IMG/VR virus record: IMGVR_UViG_3300005509_000007
Span: 1 to 23,137 of that record
Length of the DNA: 23,137 bases
Origin: a virus
Strand: one strand, 5' to 3'
Shown here: positions 15,201 through 23,118 of the stretch, one piece after another
How the letters are laid out: every line of letters starts with the position of its first letter
How positions within the stretch are numbered: position 1 is the first letter of the stretch
The notes under the pieces: model-generated
What the model was told of the DNA's origin: nothing
Database searches by the model: none
The model's input: the letters and a program-made list of their open reading frames with translations, nothing else
Made by a program: the position numbers and the translations under genes

Positions 15201-15569
15201 ATGGCATATAAAGAAAGGGATATACAACGCCACATAATAAGCCTACTCAAGCTAATGCCGGAACTTGTCCCGGTTATATTCCGGGTAAATGCCGGGGCGG
15301 TCCAAACAAAGCAAGACCGCTATGTTAGGTTAGCACCTAAAGGGGTAAGCGATATTATAGGAATGTTAAGGGGTGGATTCTTATTGGCCATAGAAGTAAA
15401 GACCCCGGAAAGAAAGAATAGGGTAACCATAGAACAACAAAACTTTTTAGACATAGTACGCTTATACGGGGGGTTAAGCTTTGTTTGTTGGGACCCGGAA
15501 GACGCGGTTAAACAAATAAACGACTACACTATCGAACGCGAATTAGAACGCAACGAACGGGCCGAATGA
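15201..15569 (+). CDS. VRR-NUC domain nuclease
   Basis: This 122-residue protein has the full VRR-NUC pattern: an N-terminal helix with E5 (ERDIQRHIISLL), FRVNAGA (28-33), KGVSDIIG (D51), FLLAIEVKTP (E65, K67) and the following TIEQQNFLDIVRLYGG (Q79). Single-domain phage members act on branched DNA such as Holliday junctions, clearing them before packaging. The ribosome binding site AAAGGAAAG and the overlap with the next ATG (TGAATGA) support co-translation. The length fits the stand-alone phage form. Confidence 0.85.
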   Translation: MAYKERDIQRHIISLLKLMPELVPVIFRVNAGAVQTKQDRYVRLAPKGVSDIIGMLRGGFLLAIEVKTPERKNRVTIEQQNFLDIVRLYGGLSFVCWDPEDAVKQINDYTIERELERNERAE

Positions 15570-15779
15570 ATGAATGGACGTTATAAGGGACTAAAAATTA
15601 TAAACTTAAATGTTGTCCGGAATATAGAAATATGGGGGGAATGGCAAGGGCTAAGTAAGGGGGAGTGGACCTATAAACATAAAGTAGAATACTTGGCCCA
15701 GAAATATTTCTTAAGTGTTAAACGAGTGCAAAACTTAATAAGCGAAATGGCCGGTATGGTCGAAGGTCCCATTAAATAG
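15570..15779 (+). CDS. Small helix-turn-helix protein
   Basis: This 69-residue protein starts directly after the VRR-NUC stop. Residues ~35-60 (YKHKVEYLAQKYFLSVKRVQNLISEM) form a helix-turn-helix of the kind found in Mor-like activators and in small DNA-binding subunits. It lies just before the small terminase gene, so it might switch on the late operon, or it could be a terminase accessory factor. Its single-domain size and context do not let me choose. Confidence 0.55.
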   Translation: MNGRYKGLKIINLNVVRNIEIWGEWQGLSKGEWTYKHKVEYLAQKYFLSVKRVQNLISEMAGMVEGPIK

Positions 15780-15838
15780 GGGTATGTATTTGTTTTTATT
15801 AAGTGGTATACTGGTCCAAGCTAAAGGAAAATAAAGCT

Positions 15839-16246
15839 ATGACTATGGCAAGGACAAAGCCAAACAGTAAAGGCCCGGGAAGGCCGAAGATTAACATAGA
15901 TTGGGACGACTTGGATAAGTTACTGGCCCTACAATGTACACTAGAAGAGGTAGCTTTCTTCTTTGACGTTAGCCCGGATACAATACAACGACGGGTAAAA
16001 TCGGTTAAACGATGTACCTTTGGGGAATACTATAAACTTAAGTCGGCCGGTGGCCGGACTTCGATAAGGCGTAAACAGTTCGAAGAGGCTTTAGACGGTT
16101 CTATCCCTATGTTAATATGGTTAGGTAAACAGTATTTAGGACAAAAGGATAAGAAGGAAACCGAAATAACCGAACTTAAACCTATTAAAGTCTTGGACAT
16201 TATGACCGAGGAAGACTTGGTAGCGAACTTATCCATTTCGAACTAA
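15839..16246 (+). CDS. terS: Terminase small subunit
   Basis: I use the ATG at 15839 (MTMARTKPNSKG), which follows AAAGGAAA; an in-frame GTG at 15803 would add 12 residues but has no ribosome binding site. The N-terminus is basic (KGPGRPKINIDWDDLDKLL), then a helix-turn-helix (CTLEEVAFFFDVSPDTIQRRVKS) binds the packaging site. A helical oligomerisation region follows (RRKQFEEALDGSIPMLIWLGKQYLGQKDK). The pattern of HTH followed by SIPMLIWLGKQYLGQ is typical of phage TerS. It overlaps the likely start of terL by 16 bases. Confidence 0.85.
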   Translation: MTMARTKPNSKGPGRPKINIDWDDLDKLLALQCTLEEVAFFFDVSPDTIQRRVKSVKRCTFGEYYKLKSAGGRTSIRRKQFEEALDGSIPMLIWLGKQYLGQKDKKETEITELKPIKVLDIMTEEDLVANLSISN

Positions 16247-17463
16247 AGACAAACCAAAAGAAGGTTTTACAAAGTACGAGCCGGTTTACAATTTTATCCG
16301 CCGGAAGACGCTTCGGAAAATCGACCATAGGATTACTATATCTTTTAAACGGGGACTTAATACCCGGTGGTCGCTATTGGTTTCTTGGACCCACCTACCG
16401 CCAGACCCGGTTAATAGCTTGGCACTTATTAAAGGGAATGTTTAGAAACCAACCGGTAAAGATGAACGAAACGAACTTAAGCGTAACACTACCCAACGAA
16501 GCGGAAGTAAGATTAGTCGGGGCCGATAGGCCGGATAACTTACGCGGTAGTTTTCTTAACCGGGTAGTATTGGACGAAATAGCTTATATTAAACCGGGAA
16601 CCTTCGAAGAGGTAATTTTCCCAATGTTAGGAACGACTAAACCCCCCGGCCGGGCCTTGTTTACCGGGACCCCTAACGGAATGGGACCTTTTAAAAAGTA
16701 TTTTGATTACGGTAACGACCCAAATAATAAAGATTGGGGAAGCTTCCACTTTACCACTTTAGAAGGCGGTTACGTCCCGGCCGACGAAGTAGCAAGGGCC
16801 AAGGAATATTTAGACCCCCGAACCTTTAGCCAAGAATATTTAGGGACTTTCGAAAATTACGGGGGGCAACTATATTATACTTTTAAACAAACCCCCCATA
16901 CGGCCGACTTAAAACATAACCCCAACCTACCTATATGGATAACCGCCGACTTTAATAAAGAACCTATGGTATGGGAAATAGCCCAAATACACGACAAGCG
17001 GTTAAATATAATCGACGAAATCTATATACGCTATTCGGCCAAGACCCATATAGCCGTCGCGGAATTCTTGAAGCGTTACGGAAACGTTACAAATAAGTTA
17101 GTATATGTTACCGGGGACGCGTCTAATAACTACGAAAGCCATAGGGACTATACGACGGACTATATAATTATCCGCGACGCTCTAATGGAAAAGGGTTTCC
17201 GGGTAGTGGTACAAGTACCGAAGCGGAATCCAAATATAAACAATCGTATAAATATAGTTTGTAGCCTACTAACTAATGGCCGTTTAACTATTTCCCCCAA
17301 GTGTAAACAGTTAATAGACGACTTAAACCAAGTAGAAAGCGATAATAAAGGGGGCAAAAACAAAGAGGACCCGGCCCGTACTCACAGTAGCGACGCGTTA
17401 GATTATCTTGTGTGGCGACTATTTAGCCGGGAATTCTTTAAACAAACAATAAAACAAATTTAG
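16231..17463 (+). CDS. terL: Terminase large subunit, no usual start codon
   Basis: The ATPase-nuclease motor that packages DNA. Counted from ATC at 16231, SAGRRFGKS (23-31) is Walker A, VVLDE (112-116) is Walker B, and the nuclease acidic residues sit in TADFN (D240), TGDAS (D296) and SSDALDY (D388). The frame is open only from about 16186 and has no ATG, GTG or TTG before Walker A; the first in-frame ATG, 16438, lies after Walker A and would make a dead enzyme. ATC at 16231 gives 410 residues, a normal terL length, but other near-cognate codons or a -1 shift from terS cannot be excluded. The downstream portal gene follows after nine bases. Confidence 0.85.
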   Translation: MHFELKTNQKKVLQSTSRFTILSAGRRFGKSTIGLLYLLNGDLIPGGRYWFLGPTYRQTRLIAWHLLKGMFRNQPVKMNETNLSVTLPNEAEVRLVGADRPDNLRGSFLNRVVLDEIAYIKPGTFEEVIFPMLGTTKPPGRALFTGTPNGMGPFKKYFDYGNDPNNKDWGSFHFTTLEGGYVPADEVARAKEYLDPRTFSQEYLGTFENYGGQLYYTFKQTPHTADLKHNPNLPIWITADFNKEPMVWEIAQIHDKRLNIIDEIYIRYSAKTHIAVAEFLKRYGNVTNKLVYVTGDASNNYESHRDYTTDYIIIRDALMEKGFRVVVQVPKRNPNINNRINIVCSLLTNGRLTISPKCKQLIDDLNQVESDNKGGKNKEDPARTHSSDALDYLVWRLFSREFFKQTIKQI

Positions 17464-17472
17464 GATAAGATT

Positions 17473-18921
17473 ATGGCGACTCTAACAGAATTAACGAAAG
17501 CAATTACTACGAATACTATAGGTTCGGACGACAAAGGCCAAAGGGCTATAACCCGGGACCTATTCTATACCCAAGATAACAAGGGGGTACAAGGTCTTTT
17601 AACCGACGACCTAAAGAAGTACGTAGATACGGCGGATATTTCACGAATGAAGCTTATTACCTTAGACTTTTTTATCCCAGCGTTTTTAGAAAAGCTTTGT
17701 AGCGTCTACGATGTAGCCCCGGTTTTTAAGTACGAAGAGGGGGTAGGCGATAAAGACATAGAATTATTTACCGCGTTAATTGAAGAAACCCGAATACATA
17801 GTATTTTCCAAGAAAGCTTCTTACGGTGTAGGCTACATAATACAATAATAGCAAACGTTAAATACGCTTCTAATTTAGACCGGGTTTTCATAGACAACTC
17901 TTACCACGCCGGTAATACAGAAGTACTAACCTATTCCGATGTACATACAGAGCCTAAAATTATATATTGGGAAGAGGTAAGGGGGGCTAATAGTATTTGG
18001 ATAGTATGGGACCGGGAAAAGGGTTTCCATTACTGGACCCCCAAGAAGCCGGAATACGACGCGAAAATAAACGACATAGTAGGGGCTAAACACCCTATAG
18101 GGGACAACCCCGACCTATTAGGCCCGGACTATTGGCCCTTCGTTGTTTATAGATACCGGGACCACTCTAACAAGTTTTGGGGTTATGGTATGGACGCTAT
18201 CGTAGAACTAATACGGTCTATAAATGTTTTATTAACAGTATGTAACGACGACACTATCCAAGAAACTATAAGGCTACTTATCTTAAACTTTAATCCTACC
18301 GGGACCGAAGGGGAACGGGGCCAACTAAAGACCGGTCTACGGCATCCTTTATTTATGGAATCCGCTATAGGCGACAGTAAACCGGAAGGGGAAATCCTTT
18401 CGGCCAACCTTTATAATAAAGATGTAGTAGAACTAATAGAAAAACTAACGGACTTCGTTAGTAAGCTACATAATGTAGACAACATTTTAAGGGCGGAATT
18501 ACAACAAAATTTAAGCGGGATAGCCTTAAGGCTTAAGAACGAACCGCAACTACGCCAATGGGCCAAGGATATAAACATATTAAGGCCAATGGACCGCGAC
18601 TTATTGCAAACATTGGTAGACGTTAATAACTACCACCGGGAACCGGGGCGACAAATTAGCGACGGCTTTTTAGAACGGGTAAGCGTAGACTACCAAGAAC
18701 CGCGAATAGTTACGGACGAAAAAGAAGACTACGAATTAGAACGGGCGAAATGGGAAGACGGGACAAGTAGCCCTATCCGGTATATACTTAAGAAAAACCC
18801 GGAATTTAACGAAGAGGAAGCGGGGGAATACATACGCTTAAATTTGGCGGTCTTTAACGGAATAATGGGAATAGGTGTCGGTATTCCGGTAGACGAAGAA
18901 CAAGAAGGGGACATAGGTTAA
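17473..18921 (+). CDS. Portal protein
   Basis: This 482-residue protein follows terL at the expected place, with AGGATAAG upstream. It shows the portal layout: a helical N-terminal wing (DLFYTQDNKGVQGLL ... KLITLDFFIPAFLEKL), a stem region with WPFVVYRYRDHSNKFWGYGMDAIVELIRSIN (~221-251), the long helical clip and crown region (NLSGIALRLKNEPQL, ~346-360) and a C-terminal acidic tail (EEEAGEYIRL, EEQEGDIG). The portal is the dodecameric ring at one vertex through which DNA enters and leaves. The size is normal for the siphovirus type. Confidence 0.9.
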   Translation: MATLTELTKAITTNTIGSDDKGQRAITRDLFYTQDNKGVQGLLTDDLKKYVDTADISRMKLITLDFFIPAFLEKLCSVYDVAPVFKYEEGVGDKDIELFTALIEETRIHSIFQESFLRCRLHNTIIANVKYASNLDRVFIDNSYHAGNTEVLTYSDVHTEPKIIYWEEVRGANSIWIVWDREKGFHYWTPKKPEYDAKINDIVGAKHPIGDNPDLLGPDYWPFVVYRYRDHSNKFWGYGMDAIVELIRSINVLLTVCNDDTIQETIRLLILNFNPTGTEGERGQLKTGLRHPLFMESAIGDSKPEGEILSANLYNKDVVELIEKLTDFVSKLHNVDNILRAELQQNLSGIALRLKNEPQLRQWAKDINILRPMDRDLLQTLVDVNNYHREPGRQISDGFLERVSVDYQEPRIVTDEKEDYELERAKWEDGTSSPIRYILKKNPEFNEEEAGEYIRLNLAVFNGIMGIGVGIPVDEEQEGDIG

Positions 18922-18924
18922 ATT

Positions 18925-19368
18925 ATGCCGAGATTTAGTAAAAGAAGTAAGAGCCGGTTAAAAACTTGCGACAACGAATTACAAACTTTATTTAACGAAG
19001 TGGTTGTCCGCTACGATTGTACGATATTATGTGGCCACCGGGGTAAGACGGCCCAAAATAAAGCCTTTAACGATGGATTTTCCAAGCTTAAATACCCGAA
19101 TAGTAACCATAATAAAATTCCGAGTATGGCCGTAGATGTGGCCCCCTATGTAGGTAAGGCCCGGGGTAATATAGATTGGAAAGATATAAACCAGTTTTAC
19201 CACTTCGCCGGGTATGTCCGGGGGGTAGCGGAACGACTTTTAAACGAAGGCGTATTAACTTATACTTTACGTTGGGGGGGGGACTGGAGACGAACATACA
19301 CCCAAACCAAAAAGAACAAGTTTCGGGACCTTGTACACTTCGAACTAGATAAAAAAGTAAGGAAATAA
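18925..19368 (+). CDS. M15 peptidase endolysin (L-alanyl-D-glutamate type)
   Basis: This 147-residue protein has the full M15C endolysin pattern: FSKRSKSRLKTCDNELQ at the N-terminus, CGHRGKTAQNKAF (~36-48), SNHN ... SMAVDVAPY with zinc ligands H62 and D71, and WGGDW followed by FRDLVHFEL with H138 as third ligand and D135 as catalytic acid. It cleaves peptide cross-bridges of peptidoglycan for lysis. It lies inside the head operon, directly after the portal, with no holin beside it; candidate membrane proteins are at 13813 and 14818. It has no signal peptide, so it needs a holin. Confidence 0.9.
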   Translation: MPRFSKRSKSRLKTCDNELQTLFNEVVVRYDCTILCGHRGKTAQNKAFNDGFSKLKYPNSNHNKIPSMAVDVAPYVGKARGNIDWKDINQFYHFAGYVRGVAERLLNEGVLTYTLRWGGDWRRTYTQTKKNKFRDLVHFELDKKVRK

Positions 19369-19369
19369 T

Positions 19370-19783
19370 ATGATATACGACCACTTTATAGACCGACTTA
19401 AAGATAAATGGGACGAAGATATGGCCGACGGTTGGGCTTCTAAAAAGAACTGTTGGGCTTTCTTCGAAAGGTATTACCGTGTTATAGCTAAATCCGTAGT
19501 AATAGCCGAAAGAAAATTAGAACACTTGGAAGTAAGTACGGGGGGCTTATCGGACGAAACAAAGAATAAATTAAGGGAAATTAGAACCGACCTACGTAAC
19601 GCGGTTTGGTTTTCGGCTTTTGACCGGCCCAAGCCTACTAAAAGATATTCGATAAAAAGCCTATTCGATGGTCTTATAAATTGGAAGCAAGTATACGAAC
19701 ACCACCACTTTTTCGACGACATAGAAGACGGACAAGGGAAACCAAAAGAACTAAACGAAAGCCGGCGACAAGTACAAGGATAA
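19370..19783 (+). CDS. Hypothetical protein in the head module
   Basis: This 137-residue protein starts after AAGGAAATA. It is helical throughout (FIDRLKDKWDEDMAD, FERYYRVIAKSVVIAERKLEHLE, NKLREIRTDLRNAVWFSAF) with a His-rich HHHFFDD near the end. It lies between the endolysin and the connector-like genes. It may be a virion or assembly accessory factor. No family recognised. Confidence 0.55.
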   Translation: MIYDHFIDRLKDKWDEDMADGWASKKNCWAFFERYYRVIAKSVVIAERKLEHLEVSTGGLSDETKNKLREIRTDLRNAVWFSAFDRPKPTKRYSIKSLFDGLINWKQVYEHHHFFDDIEDGQGKPKELNESRRQVQG

Positions 19784-19808
19784 ACCTTTTAAGAAACTGG
19801 AAAGACCA

Positions 19809-20018
19809 ATGAATATTAACGCCCTAACCGAAAAAGAAGCGAAATTAGTAAGGCTTACCCAACCGAAAATAAAAGAAGCTATAGGCGGATTAATTAGGGC
19901 CGGATTTAAACGCGACGAAGAAAAGATAATAGTAGCTAAAAAGAAGCTAAGGAAAGTAATAAGGCCTTCCGTTATTTCCGGCCTTACTTTGGGTGTTAAG
20001 TGGCTAAAATCAAATTAA
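19809..20018 (+). CDS. Small basic hypothetical protein in the head module
   Basis: This 69-residue protein begins after TGGAAAGACC. It is strongly basic and helical (AKLVRLTQPKIKEAIGGLIR, EEKIIVAKKKLRKVIRPSVI). It overlaps the next gene by 19 bases. A small basic helical protein here could be a head decoration or assembly helper, but the sequence alone cannot decide. Confidence 0.5.
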   Translation: MNINALTEKEAKLVRLTQPKIKEAIGGLIRAGFKRDEEKIIVAKKKLRKVIRPSVISGLTLGVKWLKSN

Positions 20019-20572
20019 ACCTACAACCATTTTTTCATAAGGAAGCTAGATTATTACGGGGCCAGTATAGGCGACTACTAACACTAAAGAAGGGAATACG
20101 AAACGACACGGCCCCACGTAATAAACCTTCTACAATATTAAGCAAGGGGGCCGACCACTGGTTAATAAATACCGGGGAAACAAGGGACAAGGGAATAGGC
20201 TTTTCACGTACCCGAACTGGAATGTCGGTCTACGCGAAATACGCAAAGCACAGTGGAAACCGCGTTTATATGGGGGTTAAAGGTGGACATAAGGGCCAAA
20301 AAAGGGGGGTACACCGGCCCCGGGACCAAAGGCGAATAGTAAACTCGTCAGCCCAAGCCACTCCGCCGTCATACACCGACCTTTTTATTTGGCATAATAA
20401 GGGGGGGGACCGGACCGCAATGTATAACCGGACCGAAAGGTATTCCGGTATTTTCCAAAAGTGGCCCGTAGGTTCTAAATTTCCCGACCGGTTAGCAAAC
20501 GCGGTACGGGGGCAAATAAAAGAACATATAATAAAAGAAATTTCCCGCGAAAATCTTATCGAGGGGTTTTAA
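20000..20572 (+). CDS. Basic protein, possibly head-tail connector or morphogenesis
   Basis: This 190-residue protein uses GTG at 20000 (VAKIKLNLQPFF) and overlaps the previous gene. It is very basic and rich in Gly and Arg (KGIRNDTAPRNK, GGHKGQKRGVHRPRDQRR). The end (YTDLFIWHNKGGDRTAMYNRTERYSGIFQKW ... FPDRLANAVRGQIKEHI) recalls the GpG-like virion morphogenesis proteins that end in a substrate-contact His/Gly-x-x and a helix. That likeness is faint. The next gene's ATG overlaps its stop (TAATG). Confidence 0.45.
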   Translation: MAKIKLNLQPFFHKEARLLRGQYRRLLTLKKGIRNDTAPRNKPSTILSKGADHWLINTGETRDKGIGFSRTRTGMSVYAKYAKHSGNRVYMGVKGGHKGQKRGVHRPRDQRRIVNSSAQATPPSYTDLFIWHNKGGDRTAMYNRTERYSGIFQKWPVGSKFPDRLANAVRGQIKEHIIKEISRENLIEGF

Positions 20573-22233
20573 TGTCTAACGCATTCAAGTTTAAATATAA
20601 AGGCACGAAGGTTCATACCTTGGTAGATTTGTATACAAAAGAAGCAGAAGATATGGCTGATATGGTAACAAAAAAGGCCCACGGGTGGGTGGTACGTCTA
20701 ATAATGGAGGGCTATGGCAGAAAGCACGCCGAAAAAAGGACGTTAATGTTGGTAGATATGGGAATAGGTCCTTTTCAAGATATGGAATGGCAAATTAGGC
20801 GAATGACGGACGCACTATATAAAGAAGTAGTAGCGGAACCTATAAAAGAATATGCACGCCAAAACCCGGAGGAACTATTACTATGGAAATTAGGCCGGGT
20901 TAAGACGGACCACTGTTCGGACTGTATAACACTTTCCACGCTTAAGGCCAGAACTATAAAGGGTTGGAAGAACGTAATGCTAAAGGAAGGGGGGCGTAGG
21001 ACGGGCCTACCAAGGGAAGGAAAAACCAAATGTAGTTACGGGTGTAAGTGTATGTTAAAACCGACCGGTAAACTCGAGCCACTTGCAGACACTCGAGAGA
21101 AAACATTAAGAGAAGAGAAAAAGAAGAAAGAAGAAACCGGGACTAAGGGGGTAGCAAAGTCGGAACTTCGGCCTAATATGTGTGGTAAACATTTGACTGT
21201 ACGCGAGGCGGAAGCTTGGGCTACTCATAATTTTACAAGAGAAGACGGACGTCCGTTAGTGGTTGACTATTCACAGTTAAACGACCCGGATATGGCAAAC
21301 GGATTTAACCTTCAACTTAAACAACTGTATGAAGACTTCCCCAATAACGACTTAGAGCAAGTAATGGCCGGAGAAATCAATAGTACGTGGATGGGATTAT
21401 GTAGTGGCGGTAGCGAAATAACTATACAAACGAAGTTCGCAAACCAAACCCAAGAAAAGGCCGACGAACATTACATTCATAATCAGATACGGCGGTTTCA
21501 CCCGGAAACCATTAGGGGAGAGAAAAACCCACGGGGTTACCGTAAATCTGTACTTACCCACGAATTCGGACACGTTTTATCTTGGCGGTATGTTCGACAG
21601 TCTAATTCTTGGGCCTATCTGGAAACGAATGGCACTTGGGCCGAAGGTATGCCGAAAAAACTAAGAGAAGCATATAATAGATATTTAAAAGATGTAAAAG
21701 CCTTTAACAAACGTTGGGGTGAGCCCCACATTTATAAGCCGTCCGAGACTAGGGCCATAGATGCTTCACTTGATTACTTGTATGCTGAAGGGGGGGACAA
21801 TCGAGGGAACTGGAGAAAGTTACATCAAGAAATGGCCCCACCCGGAAAAGATAAGGGCGGTTATGTTTACGCCCCCTCAAATATGCAGTGGCACTCCAAT
21901 AACCCAATACGTAAGCCGGCAACAGAGGGCGGAGTTCTTCCGTTTGTACGAGGACCTTACTATACACAATCCGAAGTTGACGCTTTTGTAGCGGAACGCG
22001 ACGAATTCTATTTGTCGAAATATGCCGAAGACGATTTAGATGAGTTTGTAGCCGAAGCCGTATGCCAACATTTTAACGGCGTACAGAAGTCCCCCTATGC
22101 CAGAGAAGTTTATGAGATATTAAAAGAGCATTACGCAAAGCGAACCGGAAAAGAGACAGAGCAAGAACAAGAACAAGAACGTATAATAAGTGAAGAACGT
22201 GACAGAGAAGAGTGGTTCGAAACGGGAAAGTAA
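20572..22233 (+). CDS. MuF-like head protein fused to HExxH metalloprotease (zincin)
   Basis: This 553-residue protein begins with a helical MuF/SPP1-gp7-type head-morphogenesis region ending in its typical Cys cluster (CSDC 115-118, C154, C158, C160 with NVMLKEGGRRTGLP between). A charged, Lys/Glu-rich linker (~170-200) leads to a second domain holding HEFGH (330-334) in SVLTHEFGHVLSW and a later acidic helix (DLDEFVAEAVCQHF, 488-501) that supplies a likely third metal ligand (E491 or E495). It is thus a probable gluzincin-type zinc metalloprotease. MuF proteins carrying C-terminal toxin-like domains are known as phage-encoded polymorphic effectors. This one may enter the host with the DNA. 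Its codon use differs from neighbours. Confidence 0.75.
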   Translation: MSNAFKFKYKGTKVHTLVDLYTKEAEDMADMVTKKAHGWVVRLIMEGYGRKHAEKRTLMLVDMGIGPFQDMEWQIRRMTDALYKEVVAEPIKEYARQNPEELLLWKLGRVKTDHCSDCITLSTLKARTIKGWKNVMLKEGGRRTGLPREGKTKCSYGCKCMLKPTGKLEPLADTREKTLREEKKKKEETGTKGVAKSELRPNMCGKHLTVREAEAWATHNFTREDGRPLVVDYSQLNDPDMANGFNLQLKQLYEDFPNNDLEQVMAGEINSTWMGLCSGGSEITIQTKFANQTQEKADEHYIHNQIRRFHPETIRGEKNPRGYRKSVLTHEFGHVLSWRYVRQSNSWAYLETNGTWAEGMPKKLREAYNRYLKDVKAFNKRWGEPHIYKPSETRAIDASLDYLYAEGGDNRGNWRKLHQEMAPPGKDKGGYVYAPSNMQWHSNNPIRKPATEGGVLPFVRGPYYTQSEVDAFVAERDEFYLSKYAEDDLDEFVAEAVCQHFNGVQKSPYAREVYEILKEHYAKRTGKETEQEQEQERIISEERDREEWFETGK

Positions 22234-22251
22234 CTTGGAGGATTTTTAATT

Positions 22252-22518
22252 ATGGAAACTAAAAAAAATATTGCTATTGAAATGCCTTGTATGTCTTGCC
22301 GGTTTTTCGACCACAAAGTACTGGGCCCGGACCAAGACGGCTTTATATGTAAGGCCTTTCCGGAAGGAATACCGAACGAAATTTTAATGGGGAACTTCGA
22401 CCACCGGACCCCCTACCCCGGCGACAACGACATACAGTTTAAGCCTATAAGTGTCGCCTTTACTATTAGTCAGTTTTTGGAATACCAAGCTAAAAAAACC
22501 CCGAAAGATTCCCCCTAA
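22252..22518 (+). CDS. Small Cys-rich protein that follows the MuF gene
   Basis: This 88-residue protein has a strong ribosome binding site (TTGGAGGATT). The N-terminus [10 protein letters not shown] (C13, C16), then [16 protein letters not shown] with C33, [13 protein letters not shown] and IQFKPIS. This CxxC-G-x-x-C-x-AFP-x-GIP-x-EI...DH-x-x-P-x-GD pattern is a recurrent phage family of unknown role next to head genes. It could bind zinc through the three Cys and H51. It is probably a head-assembly accessory protein. Confidence 0.7.
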   Translation: METKKNIAIEMPCMSCRFFDHKVLGPDQDGFICKAFPEGIPNEILMGNFDHRTPYPGDNDIQFKPISVAFTISQFLEYQAKKTPKDSP

Positions 22519-22539
22519 ACCCCTATAATAAGGGGTTTA
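22516..22539 (+). terminator. Hairpin terminator candidate inside the head module
   Basis: TAAACCCCT (22516-22524) pairs perfectly with AGGGGTTTA (22531-22539) around ATAATA; it begins at the stop codon of the small Cys protein. The nine-bp stem has no good T run directly after it, so it may slow or partly stop transcription, or process the message, rather than end it fully. Confidence 0.45.
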
Positions 22540-22552
22540 CGGTCTTTCCCCC

Positions 22553-22593
22553 CTTAAATAGTTCTTGCATATTTCTATAGGTTGTTGTAATTT
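22553..22593 (+). promoter_or_regulatory. Possible promoter before the histone-fold-like gene
   Basis: The 81-bp gap holds TTAAATA (22554-22560) and TTGCAT (22565-22570) separated by 17 bp from TAATTT (22588-22593). The next ATG (22600) has no ribosome binding site, so a start of transcription near the ATG is possible. Several readings fit; none is strong. Confidence 0.3.
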
Positions 22594-22599
22594 GTTATT

Positions 22600-23043
22600 A
22601 TGAATAACGTAAAACAACGACGCGGATTAACCCTTCTACGGGTAGGAAGTCTTAAGAAAGTCCTTCGGGATTTAGGCTTACAATCTACCACGGAAGCATT
22701 GGTCCAGTTAGACCGCGAAGTAGCTTACCTTATAAAGAAGTATGGGAAGGACCAAGCCGAACAAGGAATAAAACGGCTAAATGGCGATACTTCTTTAATG
22801 TCAATAACCGGAACAAGTCGTAGCAAACCCCACCCCATAACCGAAACGGAAAAAGTCGATTCCGTTTTAGGTAAATCTTGCCAAAGGTGTAGCGGAATAA
22901 AAGACGCTTTCTTACAAAAGGCACGGTCAGAAATGCGGTGGTTCTACGATGAAATAAAAACCGGAATTATACGGGCTAGTAATGGTAAAAAGTATAATCC
23001 GGATTGGGCGACTAAACAAGGACGTATAAATAACATAACCTAA
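22600..23043 (+). CDS. Helical protein with faint histone-fold likeness and CxxC
   Basis: This 147-residue protein starts at ATG 22600 with no visible ribosome binding site. Residues ~15-68 (VGSLKKVLRDLG ... STTEALVQLDREVAYLIKKYG, KDQAEQGIKRLNGDTSL) follow the first two helices and loops of the histone fold as in archaeal histones, including the acidic residue after the first helix and the G-x-T/S loop. A third helix is not obvious. CQRC lies at 94-97, then a helical tail (IKDAFLQKARSEMRWFYDEI). It could be a DNA-binding or assembly protein of the head. The fold call is a guess; a plain helical protein is possible. Confidence 0.4.
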   Translation: MNNVKQRRGLTLLRVGSLKKVLRDLGLQSTTEALVQLDREVAYLIKKYGKDQAEQGIKRLNGDTSLMSITGTSRSKPHPITETEKVDSVLGKSCQRCSGIKDAFLQKARSEMRWFYDEIKTGIIRASNGKKYNPDWATKQGRINNIT

Positions 23044-23118
23044 CCACCTAACCGGTCCGGCTCTACGGCGTCTTATGACAAAGTAAGAACAAACAGACCA
23101 CCGGGGGCCGGGCCATAA

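Noticed and set aside
21761-21991. A 76-codon + strand frame within the MuF-zincin gene
   Set aside because: It is wholly contained in the larger frame, shows no known motif and has no binding site.
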